Source: Duganella sp. Root336D2 (GTDB lineage Bacteria; Pseudomonadota; Gammaproteobacteria; Burkholderiales; Burkholderiaceae_D). From it: a DNA stretch of 64,000 bases. Below, piece after piece: positions 16,151 through 25,970 of the stretch (position 1 is its first letter; every line of letters starts with the position of its first letter). Made by a program: the position numbers and the translations under genes. A model generated the notes under the pieces. It searched no databases, was not told the origin of the DNA, and saw only the letters and a program-made list of their open reading frames with translations. The stretch lies in assembly GCF_001425005.1 (NCBI RefSeq), contig NZ_LMDB01000012.1:901407-965406 (forward strand), read 5' to 3'.

Positions 16151-19075
16151 ATGCCTGTACAAAAACCTTCCAAGGTCGCTTCGTTCGCGTTGAAAACACT
16201 GACCGCTGCTATGCTCAGCGGTGCCGTGCTCGCACCTATTTCCGTCAACGCAGCAGGCCTTGGCAAGCTCACTGTGCTCTCCTCGCTGGGGCAGCCGCTG
16301 CGTGCCGAAATCGAATTGACGGCCGTCACCGCTGAAGAAGCGTCCGAACTGGTGGCCAAGCTGGCCTCGCCGGATGCCTTCCGCGCCGCCAATATCGACT
16401 TCAATTCGGCATTGCTCAGCCTGCGTTTCGAGGTCGAAGCCCGTGGCTCGCGCCAATTTATCCGTATTACTTCGTCCCAGCCAATCAACGAGCCTTTCGT
16501 TGACATGCTGCTGGAATTGACCTGGACCAATGGTCGCCTGGTACGCGAGTACACCTTCCTGCTGGACCCGGCCGACCTGCGTACCACCAACTCCGCACAG
16601 GTTGCGGCGTCGCGCAATACGCGTCCCGCTGCAACGTCGACTCCTGCTGCCGCCCCTGCGGCCGCAGCATCGGCGGCTGCACCTGGCACGGCACCGTCGG
16701 CGCCGGCTGCATCGTCGCGTGCACCGGCGGCGCCAGCTGCACCAGCTGCACCGCGCGCCGCCGCAGCAGCGCAAGAAGGCGCCGACAGCTATGCCGTCAA
16801 GAAGGGCGATACGCTGGGCAAGATCGCCGGCCGCCTGAAGCCAGCCGACGTGTCGCTGGACATGATGCTGGTGGCCCTGTACCGCGCCAATCCGGACGCG
16901 TTCAACGGCTCCAACATGAATCGCCTGAAGTCCGGCACCATCCTGTCCGTGCCGGACGCGGGCTCCGTCAAGGGGACCAGCCAGGGTGAAGCCCATGGCG
17001 TGGTGGTGGCCCATGCCGCCGACTTCAACGCCTACCGCTCCAAGCTGGCGGGCCAGGTTGCTGCGGCTACCCCGTCCAAGGAAGCGGAATCCCAGCAAAG
17101 CCAGACCGGCAAGATCACTGCCCAGGTCAAGGAACGCCCGACTGCCGTCAGCGAGTCGAAGGACCAGCTGAAACTGTCCAAGGCAGGCGAAGCTTCCAGC
17201 AAGCCGGGCAAGACCGGCGTGGTGGAAGACAAGATCGCCAAGGACCGCCAGATGGCCGACGCCAGCGCCCGTGTGAAGGAGCTGGAAAAGAACGTCAACA
17301 GCCTCGAGAAGTTGATGGAGGTGAAGAACAAGGCTGGCGCCAGCGCACAGGCGAAAGCCAGCGCGCCTGCTCCAGCGTCGGCGCCGGCTGCTGCGGCGCC
17401 TGCCGCCAGCCCGGTCGTCAAGCTGTCCGAGCCGGCCCCGGCGCCGGCGGCAGCGCCGGCCGCGGCGCCTGCCGCTGCCGCCCCGGTTGCCGCCGCGCCG
17501 GCGCCGGAAGCGGCAGCACCGGTGGAAGCTGCACCGGAAAAGCCAAGCAAGCCAAAGCGCACCGTCGTGACGCCGCCTGCGAAAGTCGAGCCGGGCCTGG
17601 TCGACATGATCATGGAAAACATCAAGCTGATCGGCGCTGGCGTTGCTGCGCTGCTCGGCCTGGCTGCGCTGATGGTGGTACGCCGCCGCAAGGCTGCCGA
17701 AGAGATGTCGATGATGAATACGGAAGCGGCCAGCGTGATGGGCGATCCGGGTACCACCGCGCATTCCCTGTTCGCCGAAACCGGCGGCCAGAGCGTGGAC
17801 ACCAGCAACAGCGTGTTCAACTCCAACTTCGCCCCTTCGGCCAGCCAGCTCGACACCAATGAAGTCGATCCGGTGGCGGAAGCCGATGTGTACATTGCTT
17901 ACGGCCGCGATGCCCAGGCCGAGGAAATCCTGAAGGAAGCACTGCGCGTCCATCCGGAACGCCACCCGGTGCGCCTGAAGCTGCTGGAAATCTATGCCGG
18001 CCGCAAGGATGCACGTTCCTTCGAAACCCAGGCCAGCGAGCTGTATTCGATGACCAAGGGCCAGGGCGACGAGTGGGCGCAAGCCGCAGCGATGGGCGTC
18101 AGCATCGACGCTGACAATCCGCTGTACGTCAGTGCCGCACAAGCCAAAGCCGCCGGCGGCATGGTTGGTGCTGCAGCTGCCGCTGGCGCAGCCCCTTTCG
18201 TAGCCAGCGAGTCGAATGAGCTCAACGATTTCGCTGCGATGTTTGCCGAGCCCGCTGCTGCACCAGCCAATGCTGATGGCCTGGACCTGGACCTGAGCCA
18301 GGATGCCGCGCCAACTGCTGCTGCCAGCGTGATGGATTTCGACCTGGACCGCGACGCAGGCGCGCTGCCGTCCTTTGCTGAAGAAACCAGGCCAAGCCCG
18401 AAAGCTGCCGACAGCAATACCCTGGACTTCGACCTCGGCGGCCTGAGCTTCGACGAGCCGGCAGTTGCGGCTCCGGTGGTCGCTGAAGCGGCCCCGGCGC
18501 CGGTTCCTGCTGCGGAAGAAGTGCAGGACCTGTCCTTCGACCTGGGCCTGGATACCCCAGCCGCCAAGATTGAAACGGTGGAAGCGGCGCCGGTGCCTGA
18601 CGCCATGTCCGATATCGGCATGGACTTCAACCTGGACCTGCCAAGCGAATCCAAGCCGGCAGCAGTCGCGGCCGACCCGCTGGCAGACCTGAGCAGCATG
18701 GACTTCTCGCTGCCTGGCGCGAGCGCGGCGGTTGCTGCGCCGGTTGAAGAAGCTCAGCTGTCGGCTGCCGATTTCGCGCTGGACTTGCCGCTTGAAGCGG
18801 CACCTGCGGCCGCTGCCGCTCCGGCAGCAGCCGACTTCGACCTGTCCGGCATCGACCTCGACCTCGGCGGCGCCGGCCAAGTGGCCGAAGCACCGAAGAA
18901 CGAAGACGAGATGTCCGCCCTCCACATGGAGATGGACACCAAGCTGGACCTGGCAGTGGCTTACCAGGAAATCGGCGACAAGGAAGGCGCTCGCGAGCTG
19001 CTGGATGAAGTGATCCGCGGCGGCAGCGACGACCAGGTTGCACGCGCCAGTACCATGCGCTCGCAACTCGGCTAA
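16151..19075 (+). CDS. fimV: FimV/HubP-family polar hub protein
   Basis: Inner-membrane protein that organises the cell pole, type IV pili and related machines. Order: signal peptide (1-35, ending NAAGLGKL), FimV N-terminal domain (about 36-135), Ala/Pro linker, periplasmic LysM (about 213-273, YAVKKGDTLGKIAGRL), coiled coil (about 375-395), one membrane helix (about 493-513, IKLIGAGVAALLGLAALMVV), cytoplasmic TPR region (VAEADVYIAYGRDAQAEEIL), acidic repeats with LDLDL/FDLD motifs, and the C-terminal FimV domain (about 919-974). At 974 residues it is within the family range. It is transcribed alone between two terminators. Confidence 0.93.
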   Translation: MPVQKPSKVASFALKTLTAAMLSGAVLAPISVNAAGLGKLTVLSSLGQPLRAEIELTAVTAEEASELVAKLASPDAFRAANIDFNSALLSLRFEVEARGSRQFIRITSSQPINEPFVDMLLELTWTNGRLVREYTFLLDPADLRTTNSAQVAASRNTRPAATSTPAAAPAAAASAAAPGTAPSAPAASSRAPAAPAAPAAPRAAAAAQEGADSYAVKKGDTLGKIAGRLKPADVSLDMMLVALYRANPDAFNGSNMNRLKSGTILSVPDAGSVKGTSQGEAHGVVVAHAADFNAYRSKLAGQVAAATPSKEAESQQSQTGKITAQVKERPTAVSESKDQLKLSKAGEASSKPGKTGVVEDKIAKDRQMADASARVKELEKNVNSLEKLMEVKNKAGASAQAKASAPAPASAPAAAAPAASPVVKLSEPAPAPAAAPAAAPAAAAPVAAAPAPEAAAPVEAAPEKPSKPKRTVVTPPAKVEPGLVDMIMENIKLIGAGVAALLGLAALMVVRRRKAAEEMSMMNTEAASVMGDPGTTAHSLFAETGGQSVDTSNSVFNSNFAPSASQLDTNEVDPVAEADVYIAYGRDAQAEEILKEALRVHPERHPVRLKLLEIYAGRKDARSFETQASELYSMTKGQGDEWAQAAAMGVSIDADNPLYVSAAQAKAAGGMVGAAAAAGAAPFVASESNELNDFAAMFAEPAAAPANADGLDLDLSQDAAPTAAASVMDFDLDRDAGALPSFAEETRPSPKAADSNTLDFDLGGLSFDEPAVAAPVVAEAAPAPVPAAEEVQDLSFDLGLDTPAAKIETVEAAPVPDAMSDIGMDFNLDLPSESKPAAVAADPLADLSSMDFSLPGASAAVAAPVEEAQLSAADFALDLPLEAAPAAAAAPAAADFDLSGIDLDLGGAGQVAEAPKNEDEMSALHMEMDTKLDLAVAYQEIGDKEGARELLDEVIRGGSDDQVARASTMRSQLG

Positions 19076-19089
19076 ACCCTGTTTCACCG

Positions 19090-19095
19090 TATAAT
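19090..19095 (+). promoter_or_regulatory. Possible truA -10 element inside the terminator
   Basis: A perfect TATAAT straddles the left edge of the fimV terminator. The -35 region is poor. Initiation about 7 nt downstream would start the RNA inside the hairpin, so its left arm would be incomplete. Confidence 0.35.
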
Positions 19096-19131
19096 GCCCG
19101 GTCACAGATCAATCTGACCGGGCATTTTTTA
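19094..19131 (+). terminator. fimV terminator abutting the truA start
   Basis: ATGCCCGGTCA (19094-19104) and TGACCGGGCAT (19115-19125) form an 11-bp stem followed by six T. The truA start codon begins 3 nt after the T run. Confidence 0.9.
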
Positions 19132-19133
19132 TT

Positions 19134-19937
19134 TTGAAACGCATTGCATTAGGGCTTCAGTACAACGGCGCCGGCTGGCTTGGCTACCAGGTCCAGCCGC
19201 ACGGCCAGACCGTGCAGAACAAGCTGGAGGAAGCCATCGAGCGCTTCGCCTGCGTCAAGCTGGGCACCACTTGCGCCGGCCGCACCGACGCCGGCGTGCA
19301 CGCGCTGAACCAGGTGGTGCACTTCGACACCGGGCTCGATCGCGCCGAACACGCCTGGGTACGCGGCATCAATGCCTTCCTGCCAGAATCGATCGGCGTG
19401 CGCTGGGCGCGCTACCTGCCGCAGGCGCCGACGCCGGAGCAGGAATTCCATTCCCGTTTCAGCGCCCGTTCCCGCACCTACCATTACCTGCTGTACAACC
19501 AGCAGATACGCTCGCCGCTGCTGGCAGGCCGCGCCGGCTTTACGCACTGGAAGCTGGACGTGGAGCGCATGCGCGCAGCGGTCAAGCCGCTGATCGGCAC
19601 CCACGACTTCACTGCCTTCCGCGCTGCCATGTGCCAGGCCAGGACGCCGGTCAAGGAGATGCAGATGATCGAGATCGAGCGCCACGGCGACATGATCCTG
19701 TTCACGCTGCGTGCCAACGCATTCCTGCACCATATGGTACGCAACCTGGTCGGCGCGCTGGTGTATGTGGGCCAGGGCCGCGAGAACACGGATTGGCTGG
19801 GCGAGCTGCTGGCAGGGAAGGACCGCACCAAGGCGGCGCCAACCTTCATGCCGGACGGGCTGTACCTGTCCAAAATCGAATACGACGCAAAATGGGGCTT
19901 GCCGCAAGAAGAGCCCAGCATCCTGCCAGCCTTCTGA
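19134..19937 (+). CDS. truA: tRNA pseudouridine(38-40) synthase
   Basis: Isomerises uridines 38-40 of tRNA anticodon stems. It has 267 residues with two TruA domains; catalytic Asp lies in AGRTDAGVHALNQVVHF and the C-terminal half has ANAFLHHMVRNLVGAL. The start is a TTG: MKRIALGLQYNGAGWLGYQ matches the family's usual N-terminus, and a stop codon lies in frame upstream before any ATG/GTG. No Shine-Dalgarno sequence fits because the preceding bases are the T run and stem of the fimV terminator. trpF follows after 11 nt. Confidence 0.95.
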   Translation: MKRIALGLQYNGAGWLGYQVQPHGQTVQNKLEEAIERFACVKLGTTCAGRTDAGVHALNQVVHFDTGLDRAEHAWVRGINAFLPESIGVRWARYLPQAPTPEQEFHSRFSARSRTYHYLLYNQQIRSPLLAGRAGFTHWKLDVERMRAAVKPLIGTHDFTAFRAAMCQARTPVKEMQMIEIERHGDMILFTLRANAFLHHMVRNLVGALVYVGQGRENTDWLGELLAGKDRTKAAPTFMPDGLYLSKIEYDAKWGLPQEEPSILPAF

Positions 19938-19948
19938 GGAAACCTGCA

Positions 19949-20641
19949 ATGCCACGCACCCGCATCAAGATCTGCGGCCTGACCCGCGAAGAAGACGTCC
20001 AGGCCGCCGTGGCTGCGGGCGCCGATGCGGTGGGTTTTGTATTCTACGAAAAGAGCCCGCGCTACGTGGCGCCGGCGCGGGCGGCCGAGCTGATTGCACT
20101 GCTGCCGCCGTTCGTAACGCCGGTCGGCCTGTTCGTGAACCACACGGCGCAGCAGGTGGCGGCAGCCGTGGCGGTGGCGCCAGTATCGCTGCTGCAATTC
20201 CATGGCGATGAAACGGCAGGGCAATGTGCCGAGGCGGCGCGCGCTGCCGGGCGTGCCTTCGTGCGGGTATTCCGCGTCAAACCCGACACAAGCGGCGCTG
20301 AGCTGCTAGAATATGAGCGACTTTGCCGCGCATCCAGTGGCTTGTTCTCGGGCCTCCTGCTCGACACCTTCGTGGATGCATATGGCGGCGCAGGAAAGGT
20401 TTTCGATTGGTCCCTAATCCCAAAAGATCTCGCGCATCGGGCCGTTTTGAGTGGTGGCTTGAGCGTGCAAAATGTGACTGGCGCAGTGGCCAGCGTTCGC
20501 CCTTACGCGGTTGACGTCTCAAGTGGCGTCGAGCGCGCCAAGGGCATCAAAGATGCTCGCCTGATCGCGGAGTTCATTCGCGGCGTGCGGGCAGCAGATG
20601 CCACTATTGAGAAAGACCTGCACCATGAAAACCCCGCTTGA
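19949..20641 (+). CDS. trpF: Phosphoribosylanthranilate isomerase
   Basis: Third enzyme of tryptophan synthesis (Amadori rearrangement). It is a 230-residue TIM barrel. Seen: [19 protein letters not shown] with the catalytic Cys, [39 protein letters not shown] (catalytic Asp) and the phosphate loop [16 protein letters not shown] Shine-Dalgarno-like TGAGGAAA precedes the ATG. Its last 17 bases overlap the trpB start, implying translational coupling. Confidence 0.96.
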   Translation: MPRTRIKICGLTREEDVQAAVAAGADAVGFVFYEKSPRYVAPARAAELIALLPPFVTPVGLFVNHTAQQVAAAVAVAPVSLLQFHGDETAGQCAEAARAAGRAFVRVFRVKPDTSGAELLEYERLCRASSGLFSGLLLDTFVDAYGGAGKVFDWSLIPKDLAHRAVLSGGLSVQNVTGAVASVRPYAVDVSSGVERAKGIKDARLIAEFIRGVRAADATIEKDLHHENPA

Positions 20642-21866
20642 CGCGCCTCCAGCGCACCTGTTTCACGCCTCGTCCTACCACCTGCCTGACGCCACCGGCC
20701 ATTTCGGCCCCTACGGCGGCTCCTTCGTTGCCGAAACCCTGAGCTACGCGCTGGCCGAACTGCGCCAAGCCTATGAGCGCTACAGCAAGGACGAGCTGTT
20801 CCTCGAAGAATTCCGCTATGAGCTGAAGCATTTCGTCGGCCGTCCGTCGCCCGTGTACCACGCCAAGCGCTGGTCGGCGCAGATGGGCGGGGCGCAGATT
20901 TTCTTCAAGCGCGAAGACCTGAACCACACCGGCGCGCACAAGATCAATAACGTGATCGGCCAGGCCTTGCTGGCCAAGCGCATGGGCAAGCCGCGCATCA
21001 TCGCCGAAACCGGCGCCGGGCAGCACGGTGTCGCTACCGCCACCATCTGCGCGCGCTTCGGCCTGGAGTGCGTGGTGTACATGGGCAGCGAGGACGTCAA
21101 GCGCCAGGCGCAGAACGTCTATCGCATGAAGCTGCTGGGTGCGACCGTGGTGCCGGTGGAGTCCGGCTCCAAGACCCTGAAGGATGCGCTGAACGAAGCG
21201 ATGCGCGACTGGGTGACCAATATCGAGAACACCTTTTACATCATCGGCACTGTGGCGGGCCCGCACCCGTATCCGATGATGGTGCGCGACTTCCAGTCCG
21301 TGATCGGCGAGGAATGCCTGCAGCAGATGCCCGAGATGACCGGCCGCCAGCCTGACTACGTCGTGGCCTGCATCGGCGGCGGCTCGAATGCGATGGGCAT
21401 TTTCTATCCCTACATCGACCAGGCTGCAACGGCGCTGGTGGGCGTGGAGGCGGCAGGCGAAGGGCTGGGGTCCGGCAAGCACGCTGCTTCGCTGACGGCC
21501 GGCTATCCGGGCGTGTTGCACGGCAATCGTACCTATTTGCTGCAGGACGAGGGCGGGCAGATTATCGAGACGCATTCGGTGTCGGCCGGCCTGGACTATC
21601 CGGGTGTCGGACCCGAGCACTCCTACCTGAAGGATTCGGGACGCGCGCAATACGTGTCGATCACCGACGACGAGGCGCTGCAGGCTTTCCATGATTGCTG
21701 CCATATCGAGGGCATCATTCCGGCGCTGGAGTCGTCGCATGCGCTGGCGTATGCGGCCAAGCTGGCGGCGACCCTGCCGAAGGACAAGATCATCCTGGCC
21801 AACCTGTCGGGCCGCGGCGACAAGGATATGCATACCGTTGCGCAGCGCGCCGGGTTGCAGTTCTAA
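20625..21866 (+). CDS. trpB: Tryptophan synthase beta chain
   Basis: Condenses indole with serine using PLP. It has 413 residues. The PLP lysine is in [19 protein letters not shown]; the glycine-rich phosphate loop is [10 protein letters not shown]; the substrate loop is [11 protein letters not shown]. The start [14 protein letters not shown] lies inside the trpF end; a longer frame upstream is not preferred. trpA follows after 13 nt. Confidence 0.97.
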   Translation: MKTPLDAPPAHLFHASSYHLPDATGHFGPYGGSFVAETLSYALAELRQAYERYSKDELFLEEFRYELKHFVGRPSPVYHAKRWSAQMGGAQIFFKREDLNHTGAHKINNVIGQALLAKRMGKPRIIAETGAGQHGVATATICARFGLECVVYMGSEDVKRQAQNVYRMKLLGATVVPVESGSKTLKDALNEAMRDWVTNIENTFYIIGTVAGPHPYPMMVRDFQSVIGEECLQQMPEMTGRQPDYVVACIGGGSNAMGIFYPYIDQAATALVGVEAAGEGLGSGKHAASLTAGYPGVLHGNRTYLLQDEGGQIIETHSVSAGLDYPGVGPEHSYLKDSGRAQYVSITDDEALQAFHDCCHIEGIIPALESSHALAYAAKLAATLPKDKIILANLSGRGDKDMHTVAQRAGLQF

Positions 21867-21879
21867 AACCGGAAAAAAC

Positions 21880-22683
21880 ATGACTCGTATCGAACAAACC
21901 TTCGCCGCCCTGAAAGCGCAAAACAAGAAAGCCCTGGTCACCTTCATCACCGCTGGCGACCCGCATCCCGGCAAGACCGTGGAACTGATGCACGCCCTGG
22001 TGGACGGCGGCGCCGACATCCTCGAACTGGGCATCCCGTTCTCCGACCCGATGGCCGAAGGCCCGGTCATCCAGCGCGCCTGCGAGCGGGCACTCGCCAA
22101 CGGTGTCGGCATCCGCGACTGCTTCGACTTTGTGCGTGAATTCCGCAAAACCAACACGACCACCCCGGTCGTGCTGATGGGCTACGCCAACCCGATCGAG
22201 CGCCTCGGGCCCGACGCCTACATCGACGCCAGCCGCGCCGCCGGTGCCGATGGCGCCATCGTGGTCGACTATCCGCCGGAAGAGTGCGAGGAATTCGCCG
22301 CCAGGATGCGCGCGGCAGGGCAGGACCTGATTTTCCTGCTGGCGCCCACCTCGACCGAGCAGCGCGTGCAGCAAGTAGCGCGTGTCGGCAGCGGTTTCAC
22401 GTACTATGTGTCGCTGAAAGGCGTGACCGGCGCCGGGCATATCGACACCGAGGACGTGGCGCGCCGCCTGGAAATGATCCGCAAGCACATCCAGCTCCCG
22501 CTGGGCGTCGGTTTTGGCATCCGCGACGGCGAAACCGCGCGTGCGGTGGCCAGTGTGGCCGATGCGGTGGTGATCGGCAGCCGCATCATCCAGGAAATCG
22601 AGGCGGCAGGCCCGGAAAATGCTGCAAAATCAGTACGATCGTTCGTTTCCGGCATTCGCCAGGCACTCGACGAAAAGCGTTGA
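21880..22683 (+). CDS. trpA: Tryptophan synthase alpha chain
   Basis: Cleaves indole-3-glycerol phosphate; indole is channelled to TrpB. It is a 267-residue TIM barrel. Catalytic Glu in [19 protein letters not shown], catalytic Asp in the IVVDYPPEE strand, and phosphate loops GVTGAGH and [12 protein letters not shown] are present. Start [12 protein letters not shown] follows a short A-rich gap after trpB. An inverted repeat and an accD promoter lie just downstream. Confidence 0.97.
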   Translation: MTRIEQTFAALKAQNKKALVTFITAGDPHPGKTVELMHALVDGGADILELGIPFSDPMAEGPVIQRACERALANGVGIRDCFDFVREFRKTNTTTPVVLMGYANPIERLGPDAYIDASRAAGADGAIVVDYPPEECEEFAARMRAAGQDLIFLLAPTSTEQRVQQVARVGSGFTYYVSLKGVTGAGHIDTEDVARRLEMIRKHIQLPLGVGFGIRDGETARAVASVADAVVIGSRIIQEIEAAGPENAAKSVRSFVSGIRQALDEKR

Positions 22684-22695
22684 ATTGAGAGCAAT

Positions 22696-22740
22696 GTTCT
22701 GCCTGTTTTGTTCGACAGGACAGGCAGAACCGGCTACACT
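22696..22740 (+). promoter_or_regulatory. accD promoter with 11-bp inverted repeat
   Basis: GTTCTGCCTGT (22696-22706) and ACAGGCAGAAC (22720-22730) are a perfect inverted repeat. TCGACA (22712-22717), 17-bp spacer, TACACT (22735-22740) is a good sigma-70 promoter overlapping the loop and right arm. Confidence 0.6.
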
Positions 22741-22772
22741 TCCGGCCTAAGTTAGTGCAAGAGGAGAAATAT

Positions 22773-23645
22773 ATGAGCTGGTTGGAAAAATTGCTGCCAC
22801 CGCGCATCCAGCGCTCGGACGCTGCCGCTCGCAAGACAATGCCTGAAGGCCTGTGGGTCAAGTGCCCATCCTGCGAGGCTGTGCTGTACCGTACCGACCT
22901 CGAATCGAACCTGCATGTCTGCCCCAAGTGCGACCATCACATGCGTATCCGCGCCCGTGAGCGCCTGGATGCACTGCTGGACGCCGGCGGCCGTTACGAA
23001 ATCGGCCAGGAAACCCTGCCGGTCGACACGCTGAAGTTCAAAGACAGCAAGAAATACCCGGATCGCCTGAAGCAGGCGATGGAAGCCACCGGCGAAACCG
23101 ACGCCCTGATTGCGATGGGCGGCTCGATCATGAGCCTGCCGGTTGTCGTGGCATGCTTCGAATTCGAATTCATGGGCGGCTCCATGGGTTCCGTGGTTGG
23201 CGAACGCTTCGCCCGCGCGGCCCAGGTCGCACTGGAGCAGAAGGTGCCGTTCATCTGCGTGACCGCGACTGGCGGCGCACGTATGCAGGAAGGCCTGCTG
23301 TCGCTGATGCAGATGGCGAAAACCACTGCCATGCTGACCAAGCTGGCCGAGAAGAAGCTGCCGTTCATCTCCGTGCTGACCGACCCCACCATGGGTGGCG
23401 TGTCCGCATCGTTCGCCTTCATGGGCGACGTGGTGATGGCCGAACCGAAGGCACTGATCGGCTTCGCCGGTCCGCGCGTGATCGAAAACACCGTGCGTGA
23501 AAAGCTGCCGGAAGGCTTCCAGCGTTCCGAGTTCCTGCTGACCAAGGGCGCGATCGACATGATCGTGGACCGCCGCCAGATGCGCGAAGAAATCGCCCGC
23601 CTGCTGGCACTGATGCAGAACCAGGCCGTGGAAGTGCTGGCCTAA
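22773..23645 (+). CDS. accD: Acetyl-CoA carboxylase carboxyltransferase subunit beta
   Basis: With AccA it transfers carboxyl from carboxybiotin to acetyl-CoA, the first step of fatty-acid synthesis. It has 290 residues. A four-Cys zinc ribbon (CPSC ... CPKC, about residues 31-54) precedes the crotonase-fold domain with [15 protein letters not shown] and [20 protein letters not shown]. The start [11 protein letters not shown] has a strong AAGAGGAGAAA site. The gene order trpA-accD-folC is common in beta- and gammaproteobacteria. Confidence 0.97.
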   Translation: MSWLEKLLPPRIQRSDAAARKTMPEGLWVKCPSCEAVLYRTDLESNLHVCPKCDHHMRIRARERLDALLDAGGRYEIGQETLPVDTLKFKDSKKYPDRLKQAMEATGETDALIAMGGSIMSLPVVVACFEFEFMGGSMGSVVGERFARAAQVALEQKVPFICVTATGGARMQEGLLSLMQMAKTTAMLTKLAEKKLPFISVLTDPTMGGVSASFAFMGDVVMAEPKALIGFAGPRVIENTVREKLPEGFQRSEFLLTKGAIDMIVDRRQMREEIARLLALMQNQAVEVLA

Positions 23646-23712
23646 GTTTCAAGTTTCACCCGGCGCGCGCAGCCTCCTGCGCTGCGCGCCCAAAAATCCC
23701 TCCCTGGCGACA

Positions 23713-25002
23713 ATGTCCAATCTCCCGAATACCCTCCCTGAATGGCTTGCGCTGATCGAGTCGCGCCACGCCGAAACCGTTATCAACATGGGCCTGGACC
23801 GCGTGCGCGCTGTCAAGCAACGCATGGCGCTGGCTTTCAAATGCCCGGTCATCATGGTGGCCGGCACCAACGGCAAGGGCTCGACCTGCGCCATGCTGGA
23901 ATCGATCCTGCTGCAGGGCGGCTACCGGGTCGGCCTCTATATCAAGCCGCACTTCCTGCACTTCAATGAGCGTGCGCGATTGAATGGCGACCTGGCCAGC
24001 GACGAGCAGCTGGTGGAGAGTTTCATTTTCGTGGAGCGGGCGCGCGGCGATATCTCGCTGACCTATTTCGAGTTCACCACGCTGGCCATCATGCACCTGA
24101 TGTCGCAAGCGACGCTGGACGTGGTCATCCTGGAGGTGGGCCTGGGCGGCCGCCTGGACGCGGTCAACGTGATCGACGCCGACGTCTCGATCGTGACCAG
24201 TGTCGATATCGACCATGTCGATTACCTCGGCGGCACGCGCGAACAGATCGGCTTTGAGAAGGCCGGCATTTTCCGCACTGGCAAAGTTGCCATCTGCAGC
24301 GACCCGGTAGCGCCGCAGTCCCTGATCGATCACGCCATGGAAATCGGCGCCGACCTGTGGCTGATGGGCCGCGACTTCAATTACGCCGGCGACAAGCAAC
24401 AGTGGAACTACGGCGGCCGTTCACAGCGCCGCAATTCCCTGGCTTATCCCGGCCTGCGCGGCGCCAACCAGCTGCTGAACGCCTGCGCGGCACTGGCAGC
24501 GCTGGAAGCGCTGAAGATGGAACTGCCGGTCGGCGCCCAGGAAGTGCGTACCGGCCTGGTAATGGTGGAGCTGCCGGGCCGCTTCCAGGTCCTGCCCGGC
24601 CGCCCGACCGTGATCTATGACGTGGCGCACAACCCGCACGCTGCGGCGGCGCTGGCGCAAAACGTCGGCAATATGGGTTTCAGCCCTTACACCTTCGCGG
24701 TGTTCGGTTCCATGCATGACAAGGATATCGATGGCGTGATCACGGCCATGGCGCCATGCGTCGACCATTGGTGCCTTACCAATTTGCCATCGCCGCGCGC
24801 GGCCACCGCTTCCGAACTGGCCGCCAAGGTGCAGTCAATTGAACCGAAAATGGGCGAAAAAACCGCTAATATTTTCGATGACCCAGGTCAAGCATTCGCA
24901 AATGCGATGGGCAGGGCGGGCGAGAATGATAGAATTGTGGTCTTTGGATCATTCCTGACTGTCGCCGGCGTCATGGCGGCGAAAAAATCCTCACTCCACT
25001 GA
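23713..25002 (+). CDS. folC: Bifunctional folylpolyglutamate/dihydrofolate synthase
   Basis: Adds glutamate to dihydropteroate and to tetrahydrofolates. It has 429 residues of the Mur-ligase type. P-loop VAGTNGKGSTCAMLESIL (about residues 50-67), YIKPHFLHFNERARLNG, the metal/ATP region LEVGLGGRLDAVNVIDADVSIVTSVDIDH, and C-terminal VIYDVAHNPHAAAALAQN are intact. It lies 67 nt after accD and 11 nt before the SPOR gene. Confidence 0.95.
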   Translation: MSNLPNTLPEWLALIESRHAETVINMGLDRVRAVKQRMALAFKCPVIMVAGTNGKGSTCAMLESILLQGGYRVGLYIKPHFLHFNERARLNGDLASDEQLVESFIFVERARGDISLTYFEFTTLAIMHLMSQATLDVVILEVGLGGRLDAVNVIDADVSIVTSVDIDHVDYLGGTREQIGFEKAGIFRTGKVAICSDPVAPQSLIDHAMEIGADLWLMGRDFNYAGDKQQWNYGGRSQRRNSLAYPGLRGANQLLNACAALAALEALKMELPVGAQEVRTGLVMVELPGRFQVLPGRPTVIYDVAHNPHAAAALAQNVGNMGFSPYTFAVFGSMHDKDIDGVITAMAPCVDHWCLTNLPSPRAATASELAAKVQSIEPKMGEKTANIFDDPGQAFANAMGRAGENDRIVVFGSFLTVAGVMAAKKSSLH

Positions 25003-25013
25003 GAAAATTCCGC

Positions 25014-25946
25014 ATGGGCTTGTTATCGAAATTTGGCAAAAACAAGCAAGATGCTGCTGGTGAAGACAGCGGCTACTACCGCGCACAGGACGACAGGGCT
25101 CTCGACGAAAAGGCCCGTTCCAAGCGCGCATCCAGCGCTGGCGCCGACGCGGCGCCGCGCCGCAACAGCAGCAAAAATACCCAAGATCCTGTACTGCCCG
25201 AGAAGAAACGCGCGCGCCGCCGCCTGGTAGGCGCGATCGCGCTGGCGCTGGCCGTTGCCATCGGCCTGCCGATGCTGCTCGATTCCGAGCCTAAATCGTC
25301 GGTCTCCGATATCGCGATCAATATGCCGTCCAAGGACAAGCCGGGCGAGCCGCTGAATGGCGGCCCTGCCGTCGCACCGGCGCCTGCCATCGCGCAGCCG
25401 CCCGCGCCGGCTCCAGCCACCACCAAGCCGTCTGCTGCCGCACCGAGCTCGCGCACCGTTGGCCCGGTCGCCGCAGCCGGTTCGTCCCTGGATAAGGGCG
25501 AGGAAATTGTCAACGTGCCTGCCAGGCCGGCCGTGACCGAACCTGCGAAGCCGCCAAAAGCGGCCGAGCCCAAAGTCGCCAAGGCCGAGGTGAAGCACCC
25601 CGAACCGAAGCCGGAGCCAAAGAAACCGGAGCCTAAAGCGGAAGCCAAGCCTGCCCATTCAGACGATGCGCGCGCCATGGCTATCCTGGAGGGCAAGCCA
25701 GCCGAAGCAGCGCCCTTAACCAAGTACGTGATCAAGGTTGGCGCCTTCGCCGCAAAGGATAAAGTGGACGAGCTGCAGCGCAAGCTGGGCGAGGCCGGCA
25801 TCAAGTCTTATGCGCAAAAGGTCAATACCGCAAACGGTGAATTGACCAGCGTGCGGGTCGGCCCGTTCCCGAACAAGGAAGAAGCCGAAAAGGTCAAAGC
25901 CAAACTGGGCAAACTGGGCCTGAGCGGCAGCCTTACCCCGGCCTGA
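25014..25946 (+). CDS. SPOR-domain inner-membrane protein (DedD-like)
   Basis: Peptidoglycan-binding division protein by architecture: basic cytoplasmic N-terminus (1-64), one membrane helix (about 65-87, RRLVGAIALALAVAIGLPML), a periplasmic Pro/Ala/Lys linker with KPEPKPE-type repeats, and a C-terminal SPOR domain (about 235-310, TKYVIKVGAFAAKDKVDELQ ... VRVGPFPNKEEAEKVKAKL). SPOR domains bind denuded glycan strands at the septum. It occupies the folC-dedD-cvpA-purF position, which supports a DedD assignment. Confidence 0.9.
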   Translation: MGLLSKFGKNKQDAAGEDSGYYRAQDDRALDEKARSKRASSAGADAAPRRNSSKNTQDPVLPEKKRARRRLVGAIALALAVAIGLPMLLDSEPKSSVSDIAINMPSKDKPGEPLNGGPAVAPAPAIAQPPAPAPATTKPSAAAPSSRTVGPVAAAGSSLDKGEEIVNVPARPAVTEPAKPPKAAEPKVAKAEVKHPEPKPEPKKPEPKAEAKPAHSDDARAMAILEGKPAEAAPLTKYVIKVGAFAAKDKVDELQRKLGEAGIKSYAQKVNTANGELTSVRVGPFPNKEEAEKVKAKLGKLGLSGSLTPA

Positions 25947-25970
25947 CTGACGATTTGAGGCTGCGCTGAC

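Noticed and set aside
15971..19105. 1044-codon minus-strand frame opposite fimV
   Set aside because: Shadow of a GC-rich gene: His/Arg/Gly-rich low-complexity translation with no family pattern, while fimV on the plus strand has clear domains.
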